Shown: piece by piece, positions 8,405 through 16,518 of the stretch
Numbering within the stretch: the stretch's first letter is position 1
How the letters are laid out: each line of letters begins with the position of its first letter
Position numbers and translations under genes: made by a program
Notes under the pieces: model-generated
What the model was told of the DNA's origin: nothing
The model's input: the letters and a program-made list of their open reading frames with translations, nothing else
Database searches by the model: none
DNA from: UBA940 sp031547885
GTDB taxonomy: Bacteria; Bacteroidota; Bacteroidia; Bacteroidales; Rikenellaceae
DNA length: 64,000 nt
Assembly (NCBI GenBank): GCA_031547885.1
Contig: JAVBRO010000017.1
Span: 1 to 64,000 of the forward strand
Direction of reading: 5' to 3'

Positions 8405-9103
8405 TTATTTTACCGCCTCCTCAAAATACTTCCATAGATTATCGCCTTTCGGAACAGGTGCTACCACCTCGAGCGGCTCTTTTTTGACAGGATGGACGAA
8501 CGCCACCATGCGCGAATGGAGCGAAATGCCTCCGTCGGGGTTCGAACGTTTCGCCCCGTATTTCAGATCGCCTTTTATGGGTGCGCCGATCTTCGAGAAC
8601 TGCGCCCTGATCTGATGGTGGCGTCCGGTAAGCAGCTTCACCTCGAAAAGATAGTAATTGGTGCTTCCGGCGATCATTTTATACTCCAGCCGCGCCTCCT
8701 TGCTCTCTTTTTTCGGCGAGTCGTAGGCGCGCGAACGGTTGGTTTTCCCGTCGCGCACTATGTGGTGGACCAGCGTCCCATCCTGCTCGGGCGGCAGTTC
8801 TTCGGTGATGACCCAGTAGGTCTTGTCGAGCTGCCCGAGACGCAGCATTTCGTTGAGGCGAACGAGGGCCTTGCTGGTTTTGGCGAAAACCACAGCCCCG
8901 CTCACGGGACGGTCTATGCGGTGCGCCACGCCCAGGAAAACGTCGCCCGGCTTGTTGTCGCGGCGGCGGATGAACGACTTTATCGCATCCTCGAGGCCCG
9001 TTTCTCCCGCCGAGTCGGCCTGCACCAATTCGCCCGCATGTTTATTCACTACCAACAGATGGTTGTCCTCGTAAAGAATATCGTGTTCGGAAAAATTCTT
9101 CAT
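8405..9103 (-). CDS. RluA-family pseudouridine synthase
   Basis: This 232-residue enzyme converts uridine to pseudouridine in rRNA or tRNA. The catalytic motif is HRIDRPVSG at about residues 66-74, with the invariant Asp in place. The N-terminus (ILYEDNHLLVVNKHAGELVQ) matches the start of the RluA catalytic domain. There is no N-terminal S4 domain, so it is a minimal catalytic version like RluA/TruC, and the target site cannot be assigned. It is convergent with the efflux operon. Confidence 0.9.
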   Translation of the reverse strand: MKNFSEHDILYEDNHLLVVNKHAGELVQADSAGETGLEDAIKSFIRRRDNKPGDVFLGVAHRIDRPVSGAVVFAKTSKALVRLNEMLRLGQLDKTYWVITEELPPEQDGTLVHHIVRDGKTNRSRAYDSPKKESKEARLEYKMIAGSTNYYLFEVKLLTGRHHQIRAQFSKIGAPIKGDLKYGAKRSNPDGGISLHSRMVAFVHPVKKEPLEVVAPVPKGDNLWKYFEEAVK

Positions 9104-9308
9104 TTTATTTTACGTAACCGCGACTTTTAAAAAAGTCGCCCAAAATTTTTAACGGAAACTTCGTTTCCTACTATTTAGGTTTGAAGTGATAAGGGTGTTT
9201 TTTACGAAACATTGGCTCACTTCTAAACGATATCAAAATAAATCGCTGCGGCCGTTGCCGCAATTTTTTGATTACTTTGCAATTTGGCAAAGTAATGATA
9301 GTATCAAA
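9104..9308. other. gene-free gap with two hairpins
   Basis: GGAAACTTCGTTTCC near 9146 is a small core hairpin of the type found in other repeat gaps. ATTACTTTGC at 9271-9280 pairs perfectly with GCAAAGTAAT at 9287-9296, just after the cdd stop codon. No T-run follows on the minus strand. No gene is seen here. Confidence 0.5.
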
Positions 9309-9764
9309 TTAAAGTTCAAACTGGAACGGCAGCAGATCTTTCACTGAGTTGACGGCCGAAGCGGTGCGGTCGCTGCACATAATGACACGCATGGGGCTTC
9401 CCTGGCGGCGTTCGGTGTCGAGCAGCACCTGTCGGCACTGTCCGCACGGGTAGCACTCCCTTTCGCCCGGCACCGACGCGATGGCAAGAGTTTCGATGGG
9501 GTCGTCCGCATGGTGCGCCATCCAGTTGAAGAGCAGGGTCCGTTCGGCGCAGAGTCCGGCCGGAAAAACCTCGCTCTCCTGGTTCGAGCCGGTCAGGATG
9601 AGTCCGCTGCGGAGCCTAGCCGCCGCACCCACCCGGAATTTCGAATATGGCGCAAAGGCCAGTCCGCAAGCCTCGGAAGCAAGTCGGGCAAGCTCCCTGT
9701 CTGTGTCGGGCAGCGCTGCCCGGCTCTCGTAGGCTTCGTAATCGAATTTATACTCCTTTTTCAT
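9309..9764 (-). CDS. cdd: cytidine deaminase
   Basis: This 151-residue zinc enzyme deaminates cytidine and deoxycytidine in pyrimidine salvage. CAERTLLFNW carries the zinc Cys and the catalytic Glu, and PCGQCRQVL carries the other two zinc cysteines. The N-terminal APYSKFRVGAA motif is also standard. The length fits the homotetrameric short form. It stands alone between repeat-containing gaps. Confidence 0.95.
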   Translation of the reverse strand: MKKEYKFDYEAYESRAALPDTDRELARLASEACGLAFAPYSKFRVGAAARLRSGLILTGSNQESEVFPAGLCAERTLLFNWMAHHADDPIETLAIASVPGERECYPCGQCRQVLLDTERRQGSPMRVIMCSDRTASAVNSVKDLLPFQFEL

Positions 9765-9784
9765 AAATTAAGGATATGAGTTGT

Positions 9785-9854
9785 CGTCATTGCGAGCGGA
9801 GCAATCTATGCTCATCGTCTGGATTGCTTCGTTATTACATTCCTCGCAATGACG
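9785..9854. repeat. GTCATTGCGAG inverted repeat unit
   Basis: A complete palindromic unit: CGTCATTGCGAG on the left, CTCGCAATGACG on the right, and GGATTGCTTCG in the middle. It abuts the 3' end of mnmD. Confidence 0.8.
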
Positions 9855-9857
9855 TTT

Positions 9858-10517
9858 TCATTTTTCATCTTTCATTTTCCGCGCACGGAGCATGTGGCGT
9901 TTGCCAAGCGCGCCCGGAAGCCTCTCTATCGTGAAGCCCGCCGCGGTCAGAGCCCTTTTCACATCTCCCTTCGCCGAATATGTCACCAGTATCCCACCTT
10001 CGTCCATGGCGTCGTAGATTCTGGCAAAAATCTCTTCGGTCCACAGTTCCGGCTGGGCGTCCGGCGCAAATGCATCGTAATAGACGACGTCCAAGTTACC
10101 CGGAAAATTTGTCACGGCCAAATCCGCCTTCATTTTCAGAAGCCTGAAACAGCCGGCAATAACCGTTTCGGCATTCCATTTCGCACTGTGCATGGCCGCG
10201 AAACGGGGATCGTCGGTGTAATTCAGCTGCGCCGCAACCTCCGCCGGAACGGGATAAAGTTCCACGGCCGTATACTCCACGGTGCGCCCCTGCCTCGCTG
10301 CTTCCAGATAGGTTAGCCATGCGTTGAGGCCCGTCCCGAAACCCGCTTCGAGTATCCTGACGGGGTCGCACCCGGTCTGCAGGAAGCCGTTCTCGATAAA
10401 GACATGCCGACTCTCCCCGACAGCGCCGCGCGTCGAATGGTATGTGACATCGCCGCGCGGAGTGCGGAGCGTTGCCGATCCGTCTTCCGTGATCTCGACG
10501 GTCGGGCGACGTTTCAT
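9858..10517 (-). CDS. mnmD: tRNA U34 5-methylaminomethyl-2-thiouridine methyltransferase MnmD
   Basis: This 219-residue SAM-dependent methyltransferase corresponds to the N-terminal half of E. coli MnmC, without the FAD oxidase half, as usual in Bacteroidetes. It starts with the MnmD-type sequence around GDVTYHSTRGAVGESRHVFI. The SAM loop is ILEAGFGTGLNAWL and the DUF752-type motif is DVVYYDAFAPDAQPELWT. The last residues (KMKDEK) are encoded by an ATGAAAG-type intergenic repeat. The stop is three bases from the start of the SIMPL gene's neighbourhood on the same strand, so the two may be co-transcribed. Confidence 0.9.
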   Translation of the reverse strand: MKRRPTVEITEDGSATLRTPRGDVTYHSTRGAVGESRHVFIENGFLQTGCDPVRILEAGFGTGLNAWLTYLEAARQGRTVEYTAVELYPVPAEVAAQLNYTDDPRFAAMHSAKWNAETVIAGCFRLLKMKADLAVTNFPGNLDVVYYDAFAPDAQPELWTEEIFARIYDAMDEGGILVTYSAKGDVKRALTAAGFTIERLPGALGKRHMLRARKMKDEK

Positions 10518-10520
10518 ATA

Positions 10521-11228
10521 TTATTTGCTTTTAAGGACAAACTTCACCGTTATATTGTATGTGAGCGTGATGTCCTGCATATCGAGGCCCTGTTCGGCCG
10601 TTCCTTCCGCGTAAACCGAGTCGGCCATTGCAAAGCTCTTGGCACGCATCATGACCGGCACGGGCGAATTCTCGTAGACATAGCCGCCGTCGAATACCCA
10701 AACGGCCCAGCCGATGCTCTGGCCAAGCGCGGCGGCTATCGTTTCGGCATTTGCCTTGGCGTCCTTCACGGCTTCGATGCGCACTTCCTTGCGGTATTCT
10801 TCCATTTTGCTGTTGGTCACTTTCGTGACGTTTGCATCCGCAACGCCCATATCGCCGAGAGTCGTGAAGACCGAATTCAGCGTCCACACGTCGCCCACTT
10901 TGAGTTCATATGAGCGTTTTGTGTCGACGTCGGTTTTCTTTTTGGGTGCGTTGGCCATCGAGGTCACGCGCAGGTTCTTTTCGATGTCGATGCCCAGCGC
11001 CTTGAACTTGCTTTTCATCTGCGACTCGAGCTGGTCGACGCTCTGGCCTTTGATATCTCCGGTTTTGACGGTGATGGCCACATAGATCTCGTCGGGAGTG
11101 ACCTTTTTTTCAGCCTTGCCGGAGACCTGTATGGCGTCTTCGTATTGGAATGCCTGGATTGTTTGTTGTGCCGTTGCCGCGGAGCCTGCGATCAGCAGTG
11201 CCGCCGCCATAAAGATGATTTTTTTCAT
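10521..11228 (-). CDS. SIMPL-domain periplasmic protein
   Basis: This 235-residue protein has a signal peptide (MKKIIFMAAALLIAGSAATAQ) and one SIMPL (DUF541) domain: ISVSGKAEKKVTPDE-like opening, VTKVTNSKMEEY region, and a C-terminal QDITLTYNITVKFVLK strand. SIMPL proteins are exported and oligomerise into large assemblies; they are linked to stress protection, but the activity is undefined. The start at 11228 was chosen because it directly precedes the signal peptide; the longer frame adds 17 unrelated residues. It lies between rlmD and mnmD on the same strand. Confidence 0.85.
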   Translation of the reverse strand: MKKIIFMAAALLIAGSAATAQQTIQAFQYEDAIQVSGKAEKKVTPDEIYVAITVKTGDIKGQSVDQLESQMKSKFKALGIDIEKNLRVTSMANAPKKKTDVDTKRSYELKVGDVWTLNSVFTTLGDMGVADANVTKVTNSKMEEYRKEVRIEAVKDAKANAETIAAALGQSIGWAVWVFDGGYVYENSPVPVMMRAKSFAMADSVYAEGTAEQGLDMQDITLTYNITVKFVLKSK

Positions 11229-11279
11229 GATTTTATCGTTGGTTTTTGGTTTTACAAACTTAACGCATATTTCGTGCAA

Positions 11280-12737
11280 TTATTTCCTGCGGACGAGTTT
11301 CACCACATTTTCGACGTGGTGGGTGTGGGGGAACATATCGACCGGCTGGACCGCAACGACTTTATATTGTTCATCCATAAGGGCCAGGTCGCGGGCCTGG
11401 GTTGCCGGATTGCAGCTCACATATACGATGGTTTCGGGTGCCGCGCGCAGTATGACGTCGATGACCGGAGTGTCCACCCCTGCCCTCGGAGGGTCGAGTA
11501 TGACGACGTCCGGACGGCCGTTGGCCTCGACGAAAGCGTCGCTCAGCACGTTTTTCATATCCCCGGCGTAAAAGACCGTATTCGCGATCCCGTTCAAGTC
11601 CGAATTGACCCGCGCGTCTTCTATCGCCTCGGGAACATACTCCACGCCGACCACTTTCGCCGCCTGCCGCGCCACGAAATTGGCAATGGTCCCGGTCCCG
11701 GTGTAGAGGTCGTAGACGGTTTCGGTGCCGGTCAGCCCCGCGAAATCCCGCGCCACCTTGTAGAGTTCGTAAGCCTGCTCCGAGTTGGTCTGGTAGAACG
11801 ATTTCGGTCCGATCTTGAACCGCAGCCCCTCCATCTCCTCGAAGATATGGTCCCGTCCCGCGTAGAGTTTCGCATCGAGGTCGCCCGTAGAGTCGTTAAG
11901 CTTGGTGTTGACCATGTACATCAGCGAAGTGATCTCTGGGAAGGTATTCTTCAGGTGCTCCATCAGCGCGCCGATGCGTTCGCAGTCGGGCTGTGCGAAG
12001 ACCATTATCACCATCGTTTCGCCCGTCGACGAGGTGCGGATGACCATATTGCGGACAAGGCCAGTGTGTTCGCGGATGTTGTAGAATTCGTAACCGTTCC
12101 CGATGCAGAAGCGTTTGGTCTCCAGCCGTATTGCATTCGACGGATCGGGCTGCAGCCAGCATTTGTGTATATCGAGTATCTTGTCGAACATGCCCGGGAT
12201 ATGGAACCCCAATGCCGGTTCCGGTGAATTGAGTTTGTCGTTGTCCTCGTCTTTTTTATCGCCGTCGGCGTTCCGACCGCCCCCGGCCGCTATCTCTTCG
12301 TTTGTGAGCCACCGCCGGGGCGCAAAAGTGTATTCGAGCTTATTGCGGTAGAACGTTGTTTTTGCCGAGCCGGCGATGGGGCTGATCTCGGGCAGTTCCA
12401 TTTTTCCGATGCGCGTGAGTTGGTCCGCGACCTGCTGCTGTTTGAATTTCAATTGTTCCGCGTAGGGCAGATTCTGCCATTTGCATCCGCCGCACACGCC
12501 GAAATGTTCGCAGAAAGGCTCCTCGCGCATCGGCGATTTTTTCACATAGCGCAAGACGTACGCTTCCATGAACCGGCGGCGTTTTGTGCGTACCTGCACG
12601 TCCACCACGTCGCCCGGCACGGTCAGCGGAACGAATACCACCATTCCGTCGTGATGCCCCATCGCTTTCCCCTCGGCCGCCAGACCTGTTATCTCGAGCC
12701 CCCCGATCACGGGGTTGTCTTTCCTCTTTCTGCCCAT
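11280..12737 (-). CDS. rlmD: 23S rRNA (uracil-C5)-methyltransferase RlmD
   Basis: This 485-residue TrmA/RlmD-family enzyme methylates C5 of a uridine in 23S rRNA. It shows an N-terminal TRAM domain (residues 8-62), 4Fe-4S cysteines in CEHFGVCGGCKWQ (76-88), the SAM site DLYTGTGTIANF, the catalytic region DPPRAGVD and the nucleophile Cys in VSCNPATQARDL. Residues 152-174 (GGGRNADGD, then an acidic stretch) form an unusual insertion between the FeS domain and ALGFHIPG. Its first 19 bases are identical to the left end of the palindromic element described for hemW and lpxB. A -7 box lies just upstream. Confidence 0.93.
   Translation of the reverse strand: MGRKRKDNPVIGGLEITGLAAEGKAMGHHDGMVVFVPLTVPGDVVDVQVRTKRRRFMEAYVLRYVKKSPMREEPFCEHFGVCGGCKWQNLPYAEQLKFKQQQVADQLTRIGKMELPEISPIAGSAKTTFYRNKLEYTFAPRRWLTNEEIAAGGGRNADGDKKDEDNDKLNSPEPALGFHIPGMFDKILDIHKCWLQPDPSNAIRLETKRFCIGNGYEFYNIREHTGLVRNMVIRTSSTGETMVIMVFAQPDCERIGALMEHLKNTFPEITSLMYMVNTKLNDSTGDLDAKLYAGRDHIFEEMEGLRFKIGPKSFYQTNSEQAYELYKVARDFAGLTGTETVYDLYTGTGTIANFVARQAAKVVGVEYVPEAIEDARVNSDLNGIANTVFYAGDMKNVLSDAFVEANGRPDVVILDPPRAGVDTPVIDVILRAAPETIVYVSCNPATQARDLALMDEQYKVVAVQPVDMFPHTHHVENVVKLVRRK
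12260..12278 (-). repeat. palindromic-element left end inside rlmD
   Basis: On the minus strand these bases read GGTCGGAACGCCGACGGCG, identical to the left end of the ~73-nt element at 47350-47422. They are translated in frame as GRNADG. The rest of the element has diverged or been lost here. Confidence 0.75.
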
Positions 12738-12755
12738 AAACTATTGTTTAGTCTG

Positions 12756-12763
12756 CAAAGATA
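12756..12763 (-). promoter_or_regulatory. -7 box of rlmD
   Basis: The minus strand reads TATCTTTG, 18 bases before the rlmD ATG. Confidence 0.6.
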
Positions 12764-12787
12764 GGCATAGTTGCGGCTAAAAATAAA

Positions 12788-12957
12788 ATCCGAGTTACGA
12801 AAAAGCGTTAAACAGGCGAAGCGACTAAAATGAAGTCAACGGGGTACCCCGAAGTCGGGCGCGAATAGACGCCCGTTGTATCGTTTTAGGTGCTTCGCGG
12901 TAGCTTTTTCGTGCCTCGGTCAGTTTTTGCTACTTTTTGCTGGTCAAAAAGTAGTTA
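12788..12957. repeat. 170-bp intergenic repeat, copy 1
   Basis: It begins ATCCGAGTTACGAAAAAGCG and ends GCTGGTCAAAAAGTAGTTA. The same unit, with the same ends and a different centre, is found at 15158-15324. Near the right end, CTACTTTTTG and CAAAAAGTAG form a hairpin, and AAAAAGCG/GTAGCTTTTT pair across the unit. Confidence 0.75.
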
Positions 12958-12965
12958 AGAAATGA

Positions 12966-12973
12966 TACCTTTG
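12966..12973 (+). promoter_or_regulatory. -7 box TACCTTTG
   Basis: TACCTTTG lies 20 bases before the metallo-hydrolase ATG and directly after the 170-bp repeat. Confidence 0.6.
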
Positions 12974-12993
12974 TGTTTGGAATAAAATAAGTC

Positions 12994-13659
12994 ATGATGA
13001 ACATAGCACGATTTCAGTTCAATCCCATAGCCGAAAACACCTATGTCGTGTGGGACGAAACGGGCGAGGCGGCCGTGATAGACGCCGGGAACTATGCTGC
13101 GAAAGAGGATAAAATCCTGTCGGAATTTATTGCCGAAAAGGGGTTGAAGCCGGTTCTCGCGGTCAATACCCACGGCCATTTCGACCACCTGCTGGGGGTG
13201 GATTACCTGAAGGAGACCTACGGGGTCCCGTTCGCCCTGAACTCGGAAGATCAGTTTTTGCTGGACTCGATGGGCCCGTCGGCCTATGTCTACGGGATGC
13301 AGTTGGGCGGCATGCCGACGGTCGATATCGACCTGAAAGGGCGCGGCGAGATAAAGTTCGGCAACACGGCGCTGCAGATCATTCCGGTTCCGGGTCATAC
13401 TCCGGGGCATGTCGCGCTGTTCGAACCGCAGAGCCGCGTGGTCTTCACGGGCGACACTCTTTTCGCCGACAGCATCGGGCGCACCGATCTCCCGGGCGGC
13501 GATTACAGCTGGATCATGCGCAGCATCCTTGAGAACCTTCTTCCGCTGGGCGGCGATGTCCGCGTATACCCCGGCCACGGTCCCGACACCACCATCGCCC
13601 ACGAAGCGGCCAACAACCCGTTCATCGTGGAGGTCATCGACGGCGACGTTAAATATTGA
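12994..13659 (+). CDS. MBL-fold metallo-hydrolase, glyoxalase II-like
   Basis: This 221-residue metallo-beta-lactamase-fold hydrolase has the metal motif THGHFDHLLGV (residues 56-66), a second His in PVPGHTPGHVALF, Asp in FTGDTLFADSIGR, and a last His in YPGHGPDTT. This is the pattern of the hydroxyacylglutathione hydrolase/YcbL group, which cleaves thioesters; the natural substrate is not known. The first ATG of the frame was kept (MMNIARFQFNP). It begins a run of plus-strand genes up to DPP11. Confidence 0.9.
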   Translation: MMNIARFQFNPIAENTYVVWDETGEAAVIDAGNYAAKEDKILSEFIAEKGLKPVLAVNTHGHFDHLLGVDYLKETYGVPFALNSEDQFLLDSMGPSAYVYGMQLGGMPTVDIDLKGRGEIKFGNTALQIIPVPGHTPGHVALFEPQSRVVFTGDTLFADSIGRTDLPGGDYSWIMRSILENLLPLGGDVRVYPGHGPDTTIAHEAANNPFIVEVIDGDVKY

Positions 13660-13691
13660 ATTACGAATTTCAAATTACGAATTACGATTTC
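13657..13691. repeat. GAATTAC heptad array
   Basis: GAATTAC-type units with a 7-base period fill the gap between the metallo-hydrolase stop and the FkbM gene. They produce a spurious N-terminal extension (NYEFQITNYDF) if the upstream ATG is used. Confidence 0.6.
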
Positions 13692-14471
13692 ATGAGCCTG
13701 ACAAACAGCATAAAAAAGACGCTGTATCGGAGCCTTTCCCTTGATAATTACCTGACGGTCGTCAGCCGTATGTTTTTCATAGGCTACCGGCTCGGGCTGG
13801 GGAAGAACTCTCCTGCCTACGAGTATCCGCGTTTCCTGAAACGCCTCGTCCGGCGGGGCGACACGGTCATCGACATCGGTGCGAACCTCGGGTATTATTC
13901 GCGGATACTGAGCCGCCTTGTGGGTGCGCAAGGAAAAGTCTATGCCGTCGAACCGGTGGAACCGATCTTCAATGTGTTGTGGCGCAACGTGCGCAAATGT
14001 GGCAATGTCGAGATCATGCCCTATGCGCTTGGCGCCGAGGAGAAATGTATCTTTCTTGGCAACAACTCGTCGCGGTATACCGGATATATGGGAACAGGGC
14101 GCAATAGCGTGATGAGCCTCGATGAATACGAGAACGCCGAGGTAAAGTTTAGGGCGGAGATGTACCGCGGGAGCGAACTTTTCAGAGGACTCACGCGCCT
14201 CGACTTCATCAAATGCGATATCGAAGGTTACGAAACGGTTGTGATACCCGAAATGTCGCCCGTCATCGAGCGGTTCATGCCCGTCGTGCTGATCGAGACC
14301 GGAGGCCCGAACCGCCGCGAAATACTTGAACTTTTCCGAGGTTGGGGGTACGCCGGATATGTGCTAAAAAATGGCAGATTAGTCTCGCTGATGCGCGAAG
14401 AGGGCGACAAGGACATCGTTTTCATACCCGGACACCGCCACGACGAACTAAAACACCTGATCGAAGAATGA
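13692..14471 (+). CDS. FkbM-family methyltransferase
   Basis: This 259-residue predicted SAM-dependent methyltransferase has the SAM motif DTVIDIGANLGYYSRIL, the acidic YAVEPVEP after strand 2, and the FkbM hallmark LDFIKCDIEGYETVVI. FkbM enzymes methylate hydroxyls of sugars or polyketides; the target is unknown. The start at 13692 (MSLTNSIKKTL) was chosen because the upstream ATG at 13656 overlaps the previous gene and lies in a heptad repeat. The stop overlaps the trmD start as ATGA, so translation is probably coupled. Confidence 0.88.
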   Translation: MSLTNSIKKTLYRSLSLDNYLTVVSRMFFIGYRLGLGKNSPAYEYPRFLKRLVRRGDTVIDIGANLGYYSRILSRLVGAQGKVYAVEPVEPIFNVLWRNVRKCGNVEIMPYALGAEEKCIFLGNNSSRYTGYMGTGRNSVMSLDEYENAEVKFRAEMYRGSELFRGLTRLDFIKCDIEGYETVVIPEMSPVIERFMPVVLIETGGPNRREILELFRGWGYAGYVLKNGRLVSLMREEGDKDIVFIPGHRHDELKHLIEE

Positions 14472-15145
14472 GGATAGATATATTGACAGTTGTACCGGAG
14501 TTATTGGTCTCGCCCCTGAACGAGTCTATACTCAAACGCGCGCAGAAGGCCGGGCTTGTCGAGATAGTCGTACACAACATCCGCGACTATACCACAGACA
14601 AGCACCGCCAGGTCGACGACTACCCGTTCGGCGGCGAGGCGGGGATGGTGATGAAGCCCGAACCGGTCTTCCGGCTGATCGAAAAACTGCGTTCGGAGCG
14701 TGACTACGATGAAGTGATCTACACCTCGCCCGACGGCATTACCTACGACCAGCACGAGGCCAACCGCCTTTCGATGCTCGGCAACATCATCATCCTGTGC
14801 GGCCACTACAAGGGGCTCGACCAGCGCGTCCGCGACCACCTTATTACTCGCGAGATAAGCATCGGCGACTATGTGCTGACTGGCGGCGAACTGGCGGCGG
14901 CGGTGATCGTCGACAGTGTCGTGAGGATAGTCCCCGGCGCGATAGGCGACGAGGAGTCGGCCCTCACGGACTGCTTCCAGGACGATATGCTGGCCCCGCC
15001 GGTCTACACCCGCCCGGCCGAATTCAACGGCTGGAAGGTTCCGGATATCCTGCTTTCGGGCAACTTTGCCGAGATAGACAAATGGAAAGAGGAGCAGGCT
15101 TACGAACGCACCAGACGCCTCCGACCGGACCTGCTTGATAAATAA
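14468..15145 (+). CDS. trmD: tRNA (guanine37-N1)-methyltransferase TrmD
   Basis: This 225-residue SPOUT-fold enzyme makes m1G37 in tRNAs and so protects the reading frame. Conserved motifs are MRIDILTVVPELL at the start, DDYPFGGEAGMVMKPEP, the trefoil-knot SAM loop around ILCGHYKGLDQRV and SIGDYVLTGGELAAAV, and a C-terminal RPAEFNGWKVPDILLSG. The start overlaps the FkbM stop by four bases. trmD more often sits with rpsP, rimM and rplS; here it is next to FkbM and lpxB. Confidence 0.96.
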   Translation: MRIDILTVVPELLVSPLNESILKRAQKAGLVEIVVHNIRDYTTDKHRQVDDYPFGGEAGMVMKPEPVFRLIEKLRSERDYDEVIYTSPDGITYDQHEANRLSMLGNIIILCGHYKGLDQRVRDHLITREISIGDYVLTGGELAAAVIVDSVVRIVPGAIGDEESALTDCFQDDMLAPPVYTRPAEFNGWKVPDILLSGNFAEIDKWKEEQAYERTRRLRPDLLDK

Positions 15146-15157
15146 TAAATAAAAAGA

Positions 15158-15324
15158 ATCCGAGTTTTCAAAAAGCGTAAAACGGAGGCGCAGACTAAAA
15201 TGGAATTCAACCATGTGCGATAGCTCCGCGTTAGCTCAAGGGTGTACCATTTTAGACAAGCCGCAGTAGCTTTTTGGAACCTCGGCCAGTTTTTGCTACT
15301 TTTTGCTGGTCAAAAAGTAGTTAA
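15158..15324. repeat. 170-bp intergenic repeat, copy 2
   Basis: It starts ATCCGAGTTTTCAAAAAGCG and ends TTTTTGCTGGTCAAAAAGTA, like 12788-12957, but is 167 bp with a different centre. It lies between trmD and lpxB in the same orientation as copy 1. Confidence 0.75.
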
Positions 15325-15333
15325 AGGATAATT

Positions 15334-16518
15334 ATGAAATACTATTTGATAGCAGGAGAAGCTTCAGGGGATCTGCATGGGTCGAAACTGATGAAGGGTA
15401 TCCTCGGAAGCGACCCGCAGGCGGAGTTCCGTTTCTGGGGCGGCGACCGCATGGCTGCCGTCGGGGGCGGGGCGAACCTTGTGAAACATTACAGAGAGAC
15501 CTCTTTTTTCGGTTTTTTCCAGGTGGCGGCGAATCTCGGCACGGTGTTGAGGCAGATAAAGGAGTGCAAGGCCGACATCCGGGATTGGGCACCCGACGTG
15601 CTGATCCTGATCGATTATCCGGGTTTCAATTTCCGTATGGCGGAATATGCGCACGGGTTAGGCATCAAGACGTTCTGGTATATCGCCCCGAAAGTTTGGG
15701 CGTGGAAGGAGAGGCGCGTCGAACGTATCCGCAAGTATGTCGACAGGCTTTTCATCATCTTCCCATTCGAGATCGAGTATTTCCGCGGCAAGGGCATCGA
15801 GGGCATTTACGAGGGTAATCCGCTTGTAGATGAGATCGCCGAACGGAGCGCGTCGCTGCCCTCCGGTGAAGAATTCAGGCGCGCCAACGGCCTCGACGAA
15901 CGGCCCGTGGTGGGACTTCTGGCCGGGAGCCGCCGCGGCGAGATAGCCGACAACCTGCCGCTGATGGCGAAGGTGGCGCGGAAGTTCCCGTCGTACCAGT
16001 TCGTTGTCGCGGGAGTACCGTGGATCGACCGCACGGAATACGAAAAACTGCTTGCCGGAACCGATGTGAGGCTTGTGTGCGACCAGACCTATGCGGTGCT
16101 GAAAAACTCTGTCGCGGCAGTTGTGACGTCAGGTACCGCAACGCTCGAAACCGCCCTTATGAATGTTCCCGAGGTGGTTTTCTACCGCACGAACCCCATA
16201 TACGCCGCCCTGAAACCTTATTTCCTGAAAGTCCCGTTCATCTCGCTGGTCAACCTCGTTCTGGGACGCGAGTCCATTGTGGAGCTGGTGCAGTCGTCGA
16301 TGAAGACCGACCGCGCCGAAAAGGAACTTGCAGGCATACTTCCGGGTGGTCGGAACGCCGACGGCGGTGGCAACGGCCACGGCGATTCAATTGAAGAAGG
16401 AAAAAATCGAGCCCGAATGTTGAGAGATTTCGCTGAATTACGCACTGTGATAGGCGGTCCCGGAGCGTCCGATCGCTTCGGAAAAAAAATGGCAGAACTA
16501 CTGAAAAACGAAAAATGA
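15334..16518 (+). CDS. lpxB: lipid-A-disaccharide synthase LpxB
   Basis: This 394-residue GT19 enzyme joins UDP-diacylglucosamine and lipid X to make the lipid A disaccharide on the inner face of the inner membrane. Hallmarks are YLIAGEASGDLHGSKLM at the start, LIDYPGFNFRMA, YIAPKVWAWKERR, LLAGSRRGEI and VTSGTATLETALMNVP. Near the C-terminus, residues 337-360 hold an insertion (PGGRNADGGGNGHGDSIEEG) before the final helix; its DNA starts with the palindromic element's left end. The gene overlaps the next by four bases (ATGA). The final residues (KNEK) are repeat-like. Confidence 0.95.
   Translation: MKYYLIAGEASGDLHGSKLMKGILGSDPQAEFRFWGGDRMAAVGGGANLVKHYRETSFFGFFQVAANLGTVLRQIKECKADIRDWAPDVLILIDYPGFNFRMAEYAHGLGIKTFWYIAPKVWAWKERRVERIRKYVDRLFIIFPFEIEYFRGKGIEGIYEGNPLVDEIAERSASLPSGEEFRRANGLDERPVVGLLAGSRRGEIADNLPLMAKVARKFPSYQFVVAGVPWIDRTEYEKLLAGTDVRLVCDQTYAVLKNSVAAVVTSGTATLETALMNVPEVVFYRTNPIYAALKPYFLKVPFISLVNLVLGRESIVELVQSSMKTDRAEKELAGILPGGRNADGGGNGHGDSIEEGKNRARMLRDFAELRTVIGGPGASDRFGKKMAELLKNEK
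16348..16367 (+). repeat. palindromic-element left end inside lpxB
   Basis: GGTCGGAACGCCGACGGCGG matches the element at 47350-47422 and is translated GRNADGG. It is the same reading frame relative to the element as in hemW and rlmD. Confidence 0.75.
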
